Below, one piece after another: positions 11,101 through 19,390 of a stretch of 64,000 nt of DNA; within the stretch, counting starts at the first letter, position 1, and each line of letters begins with the position of its first letter. The notes under the pieces are model-generated. The model did not search any database, was not told where the DNA came from, and saw only the letters and a list, made by a program, of their open reading frames with translations. The stretch is from assembly GCF_001894805.1 (NCBI RefSeq), contig NZ_BCWX01000006.1, positions 62,001 to 126,000 of the forward strand, written 5' to 3'. The position numbers were made by a program, and so were the translations under genes. The DNA comes from Rhodococcus globerulus NBRC 14531 (GTDB lineage Bacteria > Actinomycetota > Actinomycetes > Mycobacteriales > Mycobacteriaceae).

Positions 11101-11605
11101 CCGCAGTCACGGCTCCCAGCTCCGGGTACTTCGTGATGAGACGGGCTAGACGCTCGGACTGGTCGTTAGCCAGCGCATTCATCGGATATAGGATCAGCGC
11201 CTTGGTGCCGGTGATCCCGGCCTGCTTGGCGCGCAATACATGGTCGATGATCGGGTACAAGAAGGCTTCTGTTTTACCGGACCCGGTTCCGGTGGTGACC
11301 ATGGTGGGCAATGGTCGGTTCTGGAACTTGGTCGATAGCCGTTCAAAGGCCTTGGCCTGGTGGCCGTATGGCGTGAACCCGTCTGGTCGCCAATCGAGCG
11401 GCAAGCCCCAGTTTCCGCCAGCAGGAGCAAAGGGTAGCCGCAGCCGCCCGTAGGGGCCTTTGAACATTCCGCCTTCGGGATCGCCGATGAAGTCCGTCAG
11501 CGCGCCCTGCGCATCTGGGTCGGTGAGCGCGAACGTGGTCGCGAGGTAGTCGGTGAGACCCTCGCGCAAATGCTCGGCCTGCAGAGTTGGTAGCAGTGCC
11601 CCCAT
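5144..11605 (-). CDS. Giant DEAD/DEFH helicase with DUF1998 (MZB) and C-terminal nuclease-like domain, DruE/DrmA-like
   Basis: This 2153-residue protein has an SF2 helicase core: Walker A GTGSGKT at 106-112, DEFH at 235-238, SAT at 287-289, TPTLEMGIDIGD near 1095-1106 and QRVGRAGR at 1124-1131. Cysteine pairs near 1420/1423 and 1441/1444 and at 1551/1554 look like zinc ribbons. The DUF1998/MZB module lies near 1650-1710 (HDTVPGGTGYL, then CPC...ACHRC). A proline stretch leads to a further module at about 1755-1870 with PDF, ALFADGRRYH and GHIVWSF, the pattern of Vsr/DUF559-like nucleases. The last 280 residues are not recognised. DUF1998 helicases are core parts of Druantia (DruE) and DISARM (DrmA/DrmB). 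It sits third in an operon after a SNF2 helicase and a methyltransferase, with 53 bp to the methyltransferase gene. Confidence 0.85.
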   Translation of the reverse strand: MGALLPTLQAEHLREGLTDYLATTFALTDPDAQGALTDFIGDPEGGMFKGPYGRLRLPFAPAGGNWGLPLDWRPDGFTPYGHQAKAFERLSTKFQNRPLPTMVTTGTGSGKTEAFLYPIIDHVLRAKQAGITGTKALILYPMNALANDQSERLARLITKYPELGAVTAGLYTGEQKTGRTQVSEHGLISDRSIMRDTPPDILLTNYKMLDQLLLRPEDAALWRKSAESLQYIVLDEFHTYDGAQGTDVAMLLRRLGLTVKSYWTGASKATDADRARPLGKITPVATSATLGSKSDPTSMLSFAHTVFGEEFDNDSVVGETRTTAKQWLSDRQPDLDRLFRPIDPVVSDAVDKIAKAVEQSRDTVPDINPVIARAVLAELFERTDGSDSDHGLTDADLKVMSNKEDVLHLIKSHPLLAGILEHATDAISLADLASRVFTAPTLERNAHRVAAAQQKFLDYFFALLSHIRAEVGPSALNVDVHLWVRELSRVDRLVHATAGYRWSDDGTVADQHDLFLPAVYCRHCGRSGWGARLAPTGTALDVTDEAIRADHAAGASRFRALISAPAEAQLHTDKNKIEGLRWFHIDDREILDAAPDADSDDALDARALPILTLTGPDADELSKKDACPSCGVDDGIRFLGSAVATQLSVTLSNMFGNKDLNAGEKKALMFTDSVQDAAHRAGFVQSRSHSLSLRSTLRGALGPTPIDLTELTQSVVARAENDPTRRYQLLPPDIVDRDDFTAFWKSDAHHSSRRAAEQKAKRRLQFDIDLEFGLQSRTGRTLELTGSVVAEVYLGLPGRAETLGRLAVENTEHLQLALTNAAIPGEQEGMFVDPRGEQGRLGEADQPEIDPVALARWVRGTVERIRTQGGIRHEWLRSYLEKNANRYHVWGGRPKGEGMPAFPKGRPAPTFPASGSGQGSLPEGFDSITAPSSWYARWASQCLGVSPYDGTHLAKSLFTLLTEQRILDTITSETGLTVYGLQPTMVQLSAPDSEALLDGQHLLICDVCQAPVPGSITTTKEMSGAPCLLVRCPGTLRRSARTDNFYQRLYSSTKMKRVVAREHTSLLPTATRLAYETAFKNGGADPQAPNVLVATPTLEMGIDIGDLSTVMLGSMPRTVSSYLQRVGRAGRLTGNSLVLAYIRGRGEHLPKLFDPLSVIQGDVRPPATFLRAEEILQRQYVAHIIDRFARDPQTVALKEARAVLGSFDDGTWMANLIAIADSEAPTLTAEFLGQFDGLLSDDAISALQTWATPAADGSHSELTLHLQQTVHRWNRDLAELTTRRDTVTEQLPEFERRFASPAATEDDRRALRTAQGSIKLLGAQIVSMTLDYWISVLERYGVLPNYTLLDDSVTLDVGVTWIDADSSAFMSDELSYQRGSRVALTELAPGATFYAQGLAVKIDAVDLGTGESNIHTWQVCPQCGWVAITPAGATLAPIASCPRCQSTAIADVSQRLQVVEMTRVSAEVRRDEATINDGRDNRHQEPFTVTVAADIDPAQVGRSWYVADRDFGAEYLRRMDIRWLNLGKRTSQGKQRIIAGQESHTGLFRVCAACGQLDGKAGSNNQFEHRTWCRLRKAKNEDVREIALSRTLRTQGVLLHLPPELEYDTFAHPSLSAAMLLGLRQVIGGSPEHLDVVTISDALRTPDRRALLIHDTVPGGTGYLAEFADPNRVWEVLVAARKVVRECPCREEDRLACHRCLLPFAAPYEMDKVSRMTALTVLDKILDVEGRRAQPDIQDWLTSLTENAPPPPPASDESHLEKDFYTSFIGRLRGMGATVVEKPGTYGPSATITLQGKPVRRWSLTPQVQKGFVLPDFMLTSSDTSIPEIALFADGRRYHASPQHNRVTDDAGKRAGLRESGHIVWSFGHEDLQRFKNNDEYEPSWLNSKSTQFATKSFNLKPGLLRLLTKDPISQLLAFVADPDLDSWTALSQSMPYLFLRTDNRVQSTAESMLASALAALDGGKPFSISGTDICWSLTEGPLAVTVAVTSRADKSATAVLALDDRNDALEAHEGRAWKEWLRLSNWLGLAGRHQITTRTLLDAAPIAAPITSAPEPEQLSPIWQKALHNAVSEAERSLVHALGTAAPTLTPPELGYETDEGEVLDLAWHSSRVGVVFEHDDDVANTITEAGWTLCSPEVASILEALKTSGEF

Positions 11606-11658
11606 GGTCGGTATCCTTCAGGTAGTCGATGAAGCGTAGGGAGGGTGTTGCGTTGCCG

Positions 11659-14600
11659 TTACGGAAGGAGCTTCCTGAAGTGTTCGTGCGCCAAAATCAT
11701 ATCTTTTTCACGATCAACTTTCATGAATGGCCCTCGGTACACTTGACCATCTAATTCAATTTTAAATGGGGTAAGTTTTCGTTCTTTATGCAGTTCGCCG
11801 ACGACTTTCGCAGGAAGCAACCTTCCTTCGCTGTCATAAACTGCTGCATTCTCATTCGTGATTAAAACTGGGAACTGGGCTCGATAAAGTGCAATGAATT
11901 CTTCTGAATCAATTTTCAACATCACCGCAACGATGGCATCAATTTCTATCAGCGCCTGTCGGCGATCGATATCTCGCCTTACCGGTGTGGAACGAGTCCA
12001 ATCTTGACTAATGTCTCCCAGCGGGGTTCGATCATGTGGGCAACCTGAAATGCCAGAAACCCAGGAATGTTCCATCCATTCCGGCGAGAACAACTCCTCC
12101 CATAGATCGGAGTACTCCTGTACAAGGCAATTTAGCCGCATGATTCTATGAATCAGATGATGCTCCAGAGGTGAATCATCAATGAACGGTATGGTGGCAA
12201 TGGTTCCTATGAGGAGATCGGAGAAACCGGCAGCTCGGACTAGGAAATCGACTGGTAGTGACGCCCAGATTCCAGCAGCGATAACTGTCTCTCGATTAGA
12301 GGGGAGCCTTCCCGTCATAACTTGATGTACGTGACAAAGGCCTGGAGGTGCGATTGCGGCAAGTACGGTTCGCTCCATAGCATCGTCGAGTCTTCGGCGC
12401 CAAATTAGTCGGTAAAAATCGCTACTCGACTTGGCTTCCCATTTAGGATATGCGTCAAGGTATTCGCGTTGCGGTTTGGATACTTGATACCGACTTCGCG
12501 GTATGAAGTCTTGATCAATTTTTTCTAGGTCAATTTTTTCGTAGTCTCGATGGCTTTTTGCTTCGATTTTCGTTTGCTGAAATAGTGGATTTGCCACAGA
12601 AATTTGCGGACCTTGATAGATGGACTCAGTCCAGGACTCTGGATATGCGGGTCTTTTTACGTAGAAGCCTAAGCCTAGATTCTTACCTTCGGTCCATCCC
12701 TGAGTGAAATCGAAATTTTCCCGATTCATTCTCGGAGCTTTCGCGATCTTGTCGAGGGCAGAATTTGCAGAGTTGTTGCAAGTGTAAACCATTCTTGCCG
12801 CCAGGCTGGGCGTTCCTGGCGGGTCGACTAGGTCAGACCATGTTCGGAGGACTGCTTCGGTTACCGTAATTATCCTGTCGGCGTGTGGAATTCGTGACCA
12901 ATTTCCATCCACATCTTTCATGCCCGGTGGAGTTCCGGATCTGTCATGGACTAGCGATCTCTCAATGGTGTCTGGGTGGTAGATGTGGGCAGCGTGAAGG
13001 AAATTTGGTTTCGAAAACTGATTTCCGTAGATGTTAACACTGTAGGGGCGCGTGTTACCAATCTCTTCGAATAGTTTGATTTGGTTTCGAAATTCCCAAT
13101 GTCGCCGCAAAGTAAGGTAACATTTTTCCCGCAACGCTGCTGCATTAGGTTCGATAAAATGATTGTCTGGGTGCAGTAATGCGACCACTCCGTTTGTCCT
13201 TCTGGAGCGCCAGCTATGTTCCATGAAAGATCGATATAGATTGGGGTGTAGTCCACGTAGGATTGGATGATTTATAGATGACCCGATGCTCTCGGCGGCG
13301 CCGGCTTGTAGGCTTCGTTGGTCGAGGATTTTTCGTATTGCGGAAACATCGTTGTTTATATACTCAATATGCTCTTTCCTGCCCTCGGGCGTGATGTCAG
13401 CGGTCAATGTCCACCATGGATCGAACTCGGCGAATGCTGAGACTTCATCCCAGCCTGGGCGCACCCATGGAGGATTTCCAACCTGGAGATCAAAGCCGCC
13501 TGCTGCAAATACAGGAGCAAAATCGAGTTCCCAGTGGAAGAACCCTTGAGCTACCGAAATTGATTCGGTGAGCACCAACCATGGAAATTCAACGACTGCA
13601 TCTTCTATTTTTTTTGCACCACTAAATAAGATGTCGTTAGATTCGGCTGCGTCGAGCTCGAACCAGTCCAAATCGGCAAACATATTGAGCTGCCCTTTTG
13701 TGGTCGGCGGTTTCTCTTTGCGCGGAATTCCGAGAATCGCTTCAAGTCCAGCCGTCCACTGATCCCAGTCAGGGGCGTTTATATTCGTTGTCAATGGCCA
13801 TGACCACAATGCGGACCAGGAATCCATAATTCTCCGCAAGCGTCGGTAGGCGCCATTCGCGTCGTTTAGTGATAGTTCGATATGTTCGCGAGCAATGGCC
13901 GGAGTGTATTCAAGCTTTTCGGTGCCCCAGATATTGATATTGCGGTGAATTTCCGACTCGGCGATTTCTAGGCGTCGTGCCGTGAAATCCCATAGGGTTT
14001 CAACGCGTTGGGCGAGTGCGCTGAGGCGTTTAACAATTGTCTTGCTTGGGTTTCCTCGAATCCCGTTACGCCACAGACGCAAATCTTCGCGTTTGTTGGC
14101 AGCGTAGGTCTTGGCTTCCGCTGTGTCGACAACGGCACCCCAACCTTGCGAGGGGACCAGGAAGTGGTGGATTCCGGCGCCGATTTCCTCGTTCAGCGGT
14201 ACATCTTTCGGGACTGTCGTCAGCCAGGACTTCTTCGTGAAGAGGCTTGGCGAATAGACTGCACGTCGAGCACCGATCAGGGAGTTTCCGCAGCGCAGGT
14301 GAAGACCAAACCAGGGCGCCTGAAGCCCAGCGACCATTGTGTCCAGCCAGAGAGAGATTTCTGCCAATTCAACGGCCGTGGCATTGAGGTCGACCCCATA
14401 AACCTGATGAAGCGCGATGTGTGCCTTGACTTTTTGCAGCTCGAACGGAACTTTATCTGCATCGATCCGCTTGCCAAGGTCCTCCTGCTTACGCTTGAGG
14501 TACTCAGCGGCTAGCTGGCGTACCGCTTCGATGGCGAATGCACCGGAACCGAGAGCAGGCTCGCAGATGGTGAACTGCAGGATCTGCTCGGGGGTGGTGC

Positions 14601-16239
14601 GGGTTCCGTCCTGATCGAGCAATTCTTCGAGCGCCTGAGACACAACAAACTTCGTCAAGACCTCGGGTGTGTAATACGAGGCTGATTGCTGGCGCTCACG
14701 ACCGGCAAGGCGGAAGACAAAGCTGCCTTCCTTGTGTACTACCGGGATTGGTTCTTCACCTGGTTCGCTGGTCAATACGAAATCAGACTTAGATAGGTGG
14801 TCCGCTCTAGTCACAGGGACCACCCACGATCCCTTTTCAGAATCGCCATTCTTGGCGACCTCGTAAAGATCTTCCCCAGCGAAGAAGCCGGTGTAAGACA
14901 TCAAACCCTCGTACACGGCGCCGAGCTGGTTGATGCCTAGTTCGGCATAGCTGATGAAGCCGCGATCGGTGCCCTTGCGTCCCTTCGACTCCTTTGACAG
15001 GAGTAGATGCTCAAGCACCTTCTGTGCGGTCTCGTTACCCAAGCCGACCTCATCGATCAGTGCGGTTGCCTTGGGGGAGAAGAGATCAGCACGCAAGCTG
15101 TTGAACTCAAGGCCGGGGGCAGGATCGTCGGTGACATGCTCGGGCGCATGCGGGGTGTGGCCGCGGTCAACTAGACGGAACAGTGTCGCTAGAGACTCAT
15201 ACAGGTGTGTTCCGGACTGTGCGTGAGGTGAGACCAATTCCGTGAGGGTCAACTCGCGCAATCGATCTAATCCGTAGCCTTCGCCATACTCGGGTGCGCC
15301 GGTAGGAAGCACACGCATCTCGGGTGATGCCTCTGCGTAGAGCAGGAACAGGATTCGGTACAGGAAGCGAAGCGAGTGTTTTGCTAGTTCCTGCCCGTTG
15401 ATGCCGTCGAGCGTCAGTTTCTTCGCGGCTCGGCGGTTCACCACCTCGTTGGCAATCAATTCGATGGACAGTCGAATGCCCTCGCGTAGATCCTTCGATA
15501 CTCCGACGGTGTGCTTGACGGAATCTTCGAGAACACCAGTCCACCAGATGTTTCCGTCAGCATCGGAAACTAGAGACTGCCGGCCGAAAATCGCCAGTGC
15601 TCTGTCGATTTCGCCGCCGCGCGCCTCATGGCGTCGCTCTGCGACTACGAGGAGATCTACTGCGAGATAGCGTCCTTCCGCCCACCGTTCAGCCTCTGCC
15701 AGTAGCAGCCACTGACCGGCCTGCACTACAACGAAGGCTGGCGGTTCGTCGGTGTGGAACACTTCCGATACTGCCTTGGAAACGGCGTGAATCTGCTTGT
15801 TCTCAACAATTGCTGGATCGATAAGCTGCCCGGTCGTGGGATCGAGTAGATCATTGATCGATTCGACAGGACGTGCCTGTAAGAACAGGACCTGATCGAC
15901 GCCAGCCAGTGCGGCGTCGGGGACATCAACATCTGTTCCGGCCCGCTCACCGTGGAAAGGTGCGAGAGTGCCTGCAAAGCCCAGTGATTCGCGAATCAGT
16001 GCGTGTGCTACAGGAGCGGCACCAGGATCCTCGGCCAGCGCGGCGATTCGAGTATGGAGATCTCGGCATGCGGCGAGGAAAGCCTGCCGCACTGTGTTGA
16101 GGCCTTCCTTGGCCTCCGCATCCCAGTGCTTGCGGAGTTCGAGGACCTTGCCCTGAAACGACTCTTTGACGGAATCGGTAGTGAAATAGTGTTCGCTGAT
16201 CCAGTCTTCGCCGACGACGATGGAATCAAATGTAGCCAC
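11659..16239 (-). CDS. Eco57I/type IIG-like DNA adenine methyltransferase, DrmMI/PglX-like
   Basis: The 1526-residue protein has a long N-terminal region with no visible nuclease motif. A class I methyltransferase core follows: SYYTPEVL at 521-528, the AdoMet-binding CEPALGSGAF at 559-568, YGVDLNATAVELAEISLWL near 614-632 and the catalytic NPPW at 922-925. The NPPW motif and motif order suit N6-adenine methylation. Residues after about 950 should hold the target recognition domain. The product probably marks host DNA as self for the neighbouring helicase-nucleases. It starts two bases after the stop of the SNF2 helicase gene. The part of the gene between about 11.66 and 13.98 kb is clearly richer in A+T than the rest (21 G/C in 12481-12540 against 33 in 15001-15060, hand counts), suggesting exchange of the recognition half. 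Confidence 0.88.
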   Translation of the reverse strand: MATFDSIVVGEDWISEHYFTTDSVKESFQGKVLELRKHWDAEAKEGLNTVRQAFLAACRDLHTRIAALAEDPGAAPVAHALIRESLGFAGTLAPFHGERAGTDVDVPDAALAGVDQVLFLQARPVESINDLLDPTTGQLIDPAIVENKQIHAVSKAVSEVFHTDEPPAFVVVQAGQWLLLAEAERWAEGRYLAVDLLVVAERRHEARGGEIDRALAIFGRQSLVSDADGNIWWTGVLEDSVKHTVGVSKDLREGIRLSIELIANEVVNRRAAKKLTLDGINGQELAKHSLRFLYRILFLLYAEASPEMRVLPTGAPEYGEGYGLDRLRELTLTELVSPHAQSGTHLYESLATLFRLVDRGHTPHAPEHVTDDPAPGLEFNSLRADLFSPKATALIDEVGLGNETAQKVLEHLLLSKESKGRKGTDRGFISYAELGINQLGAVYEGLMSYTGFFAGEDLYEVAKNGDSEKGSWVVPVTRADHLSKSDFVLTSEPGEEPIPVVHKEGSFVFRLAGRERQQSASYYTPEVLTKFVVSQALEELLDQDGTRTTPEQILQFTICEPALGSGAFAIEAVRQLAAEYLKRKQEDLGKRIDADKVPFELQKVKAHIALHQVYGVDLNATAVELAEISLWLDTMVAGLQAPWFGLHLRCGNSLIGARRAVYSPSLFTKKSWLTTVPKDVPLNEEIGAGIHHFLVPSQGWGAVVDTAEAKTYAANKREDLRLWRNGIRGNPSKTIVKRLSALAQRVETLWDFTARRLEIAESEIHRNINIWGTEKLEYTPAIAREHIELSLNDANGAYRRLRRIMDSWSALWSWPLTTNINAPDWDQWTAGLEAILGIPRKEKPPTTKGQLNMFADLDWFELDAAESNDILFSGAKKIEDAVVEFPWLVLTESISVAQGFFHWELDFAPVFAAGGFDLQVGNPPWVRPGWDEVSAFAEFDPWWTLTADITPEGRKEHIEYINNDVSAIRKILDQRSLQAGAAESIGSSINHPILRGLHPNLYRSFMEHSWRSRRTNGVVALLHPDNHFIEPNAAALREKCYLTLRRHWEFRNQIKLFEEIGNTRPYSVNIYGNQFSKPNFLHAAHIYHPDTIERSLVHDRSGTPPGMKDVDGNWSRIPHADRIITVTEAVLRTWSDLVDPPGTPSLAARMVYTCNNSANSALDKIAKAPRMNRENFDFTQGWTEGKNLGLGFYVKRPAYPESWTESIYQGPQISVANPLFQQTKIEAKSHRDYEKIDLEKIDQDFIPRSRYQVSKPQREYLDAYPKWEAKSSSDFYRLIWRRRLDDAMERTVLAAIAPPGLCHVHQVMTGRLPSNRETVIAAGIWASLPVDFLVRAAGFSDLLIGTIATIPFIDDSPLEHHLIHRIMRLNCLVQEYSDLWEELFSPEWMEHSWVSGISGCPHDRTPLGDISQDWTRSTPVRRDIDRRQALIEIDAIVAVMLKIDSEEFIALYRAQFPVLITNENAAVYDSEGRLLPAKVVGELHKERKLTPFKIELDGQVYRGPFMKVDREKDMILAHEHFRKLLP

Positions 16240-16241
16240 GG

Positions 16242-19139
16242 TTACTGGTCCTTCTCAGTGGAAACCGCAGCGGAGGTATCTGCGGGAACGATTACGAGCA
16301 GCGGGCGCACCAACTGCTGGGTGGGTGCCATCATCTCGGCGAGGCGTTGCTCTTCCTCGATGCGTCGAGCAAGGCGGTTCACTTCTGACTTCTGAGTACC
16401 AAAGAGCGCCAGTTGCTCGGCCTCGGAGTGCCATCGGTCTGCGCGAATACGCCATTCGTCGAGACGTTTCTCCGCGCTGGCTTGCTGGGCTGACAACGTC
16501 AACGACATTGCATTCTGTGCCTCGGTGACCGCAGTGGGTATCAGCGACTTGTATTGCCCAGCATTCTCGATTCCACCAGGATTCGATGAACCTGGTCGAA
16601 GCCCGGTCTCTTCTGTGAGGAAACCCAGATCCGCGTGCGTCTGGACAACGCAGGACGAAGGATTGGCGGGATGACGGAAGACTGCCGTCGAAAACACCCT
16701 GGAGATGAGCTGTCCACGGCGGTTCATCAGCGTGCCCATCAGTAGCACTGTCGGGGCTTCCACATCACCACGGATCACAAAGATCTGATTGCGCCCCAGA
16801 GCACTCAGTGCGCGGTCGCTGGCCCAATCGAGGACTGGGTGCAACGGGCCGAGGAAATGGGCCTCGGGCCATGTGGTGTTGTTGACGCCCTTGCCTTCCT
16901 TGGCTATTTGCAGTTGTGTGTTTCCAACTGCTTTCGACGTGGCGAGCTTGAGTCGTTCGAGAATGCGACCGTGTTGCAGATAGTTCTGCGGCAACTGTCC
17001 GAGTCGCTGACGAAGATCCTTGGGTGGTATCAGCTCAGCGATCTGGTGCGTGGTGTTGATCGTCCAGCCCACACCGCCATCGTCAGGATGATTGCCCGGT
17101 GCATCGTGAAACGCGGCATGCAGGGCTTCGTCCAAGAAAGTGATGTCATCCCTGTACAGGCTTTGCCTCGGAGCGTCGGGAATCTGGGTGGCGGAAGCGT
17201 CGTCAGCGTCGAATTGCGCGAAAAACGCATCCAGATCATCTCCGTCGGCAACGTCCTCGGCGCTACGGACAACTGCGTCGATGTTGGCGCCCGTAGCCAA
17301 AACCTTTCGAATTTCTGATTCTTCTTCTCCGACAGTGTGTTTGCCCATGAGAGAAGCGACGTCCCCGAGGGCTGAATGAGCTTCGTTTTCACGTTCGAGA
17401 AGTCGAGACAGGATCCGGAGATCGCCAGAGAAGTCGGGATCGGATGGCTCAAGAATCAGCGAGGAGATGACAGGAGGGAACTTCTGTCCATACCGGTCGA
17501 CACGACCGTTGCGCTGCTCAATCCGGATGAGACTCCAGGGGATGTCGTAGTGAATCAGGTTGTGGCACTGAGCATGCAGATTCACTCCCTCCGATGCGAC
17601 GTCGCCTGTGACGAGAACGCGGATAGGTGAAGTTGATAGCTTGAAGCTGTCGACGATTTCCTGTTGTTCTACGTCGGAGAGACCGCCGTGCAACATTGCG
17701 ATGTTCTCAGGCTTGAGTTTCAGTGCCGTAGGAAGATTTTCGGTGAGCCAGTGCAATGAGGCCACACGTTCGGCGAAAACCACCGCTCTGATATCTGATT
17801 TGGGACCAACTCCGATCTCGCGGAGACGATCGACTAGCGCGGAGAACTTCCCGGCTTTTTCATTGAGGGCTGCGGCGTTCAACGCATTCAGAGTGGCCAG
17901 TGCGTCGAGCTCGAGCCGCTGTTTCGCGTCGTGTTGATCGAGCTTGTTGCGACGCTGCTTGATCGTTTCGGCGAGAGCGGCGGGGGAGGAGAGAAATGCC
18001 TTTGCCAACGTCCATCCGAAAAGGGCCTTGGTATCGCCGGAATAAGGGGACGAGGTACCGACTTGGGGATGTAGCCAGGTGCGCGACAGCTCCGCTGCGA
18101 CGTCGTCTTCCGCGGCCGACGGTGAAATCAACTTGTGTATGGGCTCTGCGCGTTCGGCCCAGTCGCTTCCCACCTCGGCAGCTACTTCGGGGTGATGACG
18201 GTGACGTCGGATCAGCAGCGTGTCGACGTCCTCCTTGGTGAAGGAACCGTCGGGGGCAACCATCGTCGGGTCAAGTAGGCGTAGGAGTTCTGCGAAAGAC
18301 TCTGTGCGTCCATTGTGAGGAGTGGCAGAGGCAAGGATCAGGGCTTCGGTTTTCGGCGCCAGCACTCGCGCCAATTCGTTATTCAGGCTGTTTGTGTTGG
18401 TGAGGTTATGGGACTCGTCGATTACCACAGCATCCCAATTGTGGCGCTCTAGATGCGCCTTGTAACGGGGACTTTTCAGCGTGTCGATCGAGATGATGGC
18501 GCGCTTGAAATAGGTAAAAGGGTTGCGAGTTGCGGGCAGCTTCTGACGAACCTTTTGAATGCCTGCCGAGTCGAGCCGCACAAATGGCAACGCGAATCGG
18601 CACCACAGTTCATGCTGCATCTGCTCGAGTACATGCTTTGGCGTGACAATCAGGATCCGCTCGCCGCGCCCACGCCGGACCAACTCCGACAGAATCATTC
18701 CGATCTCGAGAGTCTTTCCCAAACCGACCGCATCGGCGAGCAGAATTCGAGGTCGAATATGTCGTGGGTCGAGGGCTTTCGCCACGGCGGCGCGCTGGTA
18801 GCCGAGGGAATCGGCAAGCATGTGGTTCGAGACGGTCAACGACTGCTCGCCGTACGGTACCGGCGTTTTGCGAGTCAGCGCTTCGAGCCACAACCGACTG
18901 TTTCGGTATCCGTTCGAGTCGTCGGCGACTACCTGAACGTCCTTGGGGTCCTGGACCTCGATCTTGTCGAGACTCGAATAGAATGCGGCGGTGGTATCCG
19001 CGACCAGCTCGGACAGGCCTCGGACTCGGATCAACCAGCCGTCAGAACCCTGCTCGGCGGAGGTGACGAGCCACTCCTCATCGCGCACCACGACAATCGA
19101 TCCGGGTGCGACATTGAGTTCTGTAGCAGTGGACGTCAT
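16242..19139 (-). CDS. SNF2-family helicase, DrmD-like
   Basis: This is an SNF2/RapA-type SF2 ATPase. From the ATG at 19139 it has 965 residues, with Walker A DAVGLGKT at about 136-143, DESH, SATPHNG, a GDVASEGVNLH motif and the final QRNGRVDRYGQ motif. The N-terminus (GSIVVVRDEEWLV) and overall layout match the SNF2-like helicase DrmD of class 1 DISARM. I chose ATG 19139 over an in-frame TTG at 19304 for three reasons: GGAG lies nine bases upstream of the ATG, the extra 55 residues look non-coding, and a promoter-like sequence falls inside that extension. It is the first gene of the leftward operon and ends two bases before the methyltransferase start. The expected role is remodelling or translocation on invading DNA. 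Confidence 0.87.
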   Translation of the reverse strand: MTSTATELNVAPGSIVVVRDEEWLVTSAEQGSDGWLIRVRGLSELVADTTAAFYSSLDKIEVQDPKDVQVVADDSNGYRNSRLWLEALTRKTPVPYGEQSLTVSNHMLADSLGYQRAAVAKALDPRHIRPRILLADAVGLGKTLEIGMILSELVRRGRGERILIVTPKHVLEQMQHELWCRFALPFVRLDSAGIQKVRQKLPATRNPFTYFKRAIISIDTLKSPRYKAHLERHNWDAVVIDESHNLTNTNSLNNELARVLAPKTEALILASATPHNGRTESFAELLRLLDPTMVAPDGSFTKEDVDTLLIRRHRHHPEVAAEVGSDWAERAEPIHKLISPSAAEDDVAAELSRTWLHPQVGTSSPYSGDTKALFGWTLAKAFLSSPAALAETIKQRRNKLDQHDAKQRLELDALATLNALNAAALNEKAGKFSALVDRLREIGVGPKSDIRAVVFAERVASLHWLTENLPTALKLKPENIAMLHGGLSDVEQQEIVDSFKLSTSPIRVLVTGDVASEGVNLHAQCHNLIHYDIPWSLIRIEQRNGRVDRYGQKFPPVISSLILEPSDPDFSGDLRILSRLLERENEAHSALGDVASLMGKHTVGEEESEIRKVLATGANIDAVVRSAEDVADGDDLDAFFAQFDADDASATQIPDAPRQSLYRDDITFLDEALHAAFHDAPGNHPDDGGVGWTINTTHQIAELIPPKDLRQRLGQLPQNYLQHGRILERLKLATSKAVGNTQLQIAKEGKGVNNTTWPEAHFLGPLHPVLDWASDRALSALGRNQIFVIRGDVEAPTVLLMGTLMNRRGQLISRVFSTAVFRHPANPSSCVVQTHADLGFLTEETGLRPGSSNPGGIENAGQYKSLIPTAVTEAQNAMSLTLSAQQASAEKRLDEWRIRADRWHSEAEQLALFGTQKSEVNRLARRIEEEQRLAEMMAPTQQLVRPLLVIVPADTSAAVSTEKDQ

Positions 19140-19246
19140 CTGCGACCGCTCCGTTCGTTTGACCAGCATGTAGGTGCTATCCAACCACTCGGGCAAAACG
19201 GTGCCGGTATCAGGGATGTGCGGCCGGTTTTCTGTCGGTCCGGGGT

Positions 19247-19274
19247 GTAATACTCGATATCGATTTAACGACAA
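19247..19274 (-). promoter_or_regulatory. Candidate promoter of leftward defence operon
   Basis: On the minus strand TTGTCG (19269-19274) and TATTAC (19247-19252) are separated by 16 bases, a plausible SigA-type pair. It would give a leader of about 100 bases before the ATG at 19139. It is a hand match only. The whole 19140-19390 stretch separates two divergent operons and must hold both promoters. Confidence 0.35.
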
Positions 19275-19390
19275 TACGAAGAACGTCTTCGAGGCATCGT
19301 CCAAACAAATCCGGCTTCAATCGTGGTGATTGTCGGTGGGTAGTGGCATTGTGCGTCTGCTCAACCGAATTGAGAAAGAGGTGAGAACCG

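Noticed and set aside
19140..19304. N-terminal extension of the SNF2 gene from TTG 19304
   Set aside because: The extra 55 codons look non-coding, while ATG 19139 has a good ribosome binding site and a promoter-like sequence lies inside the extension.
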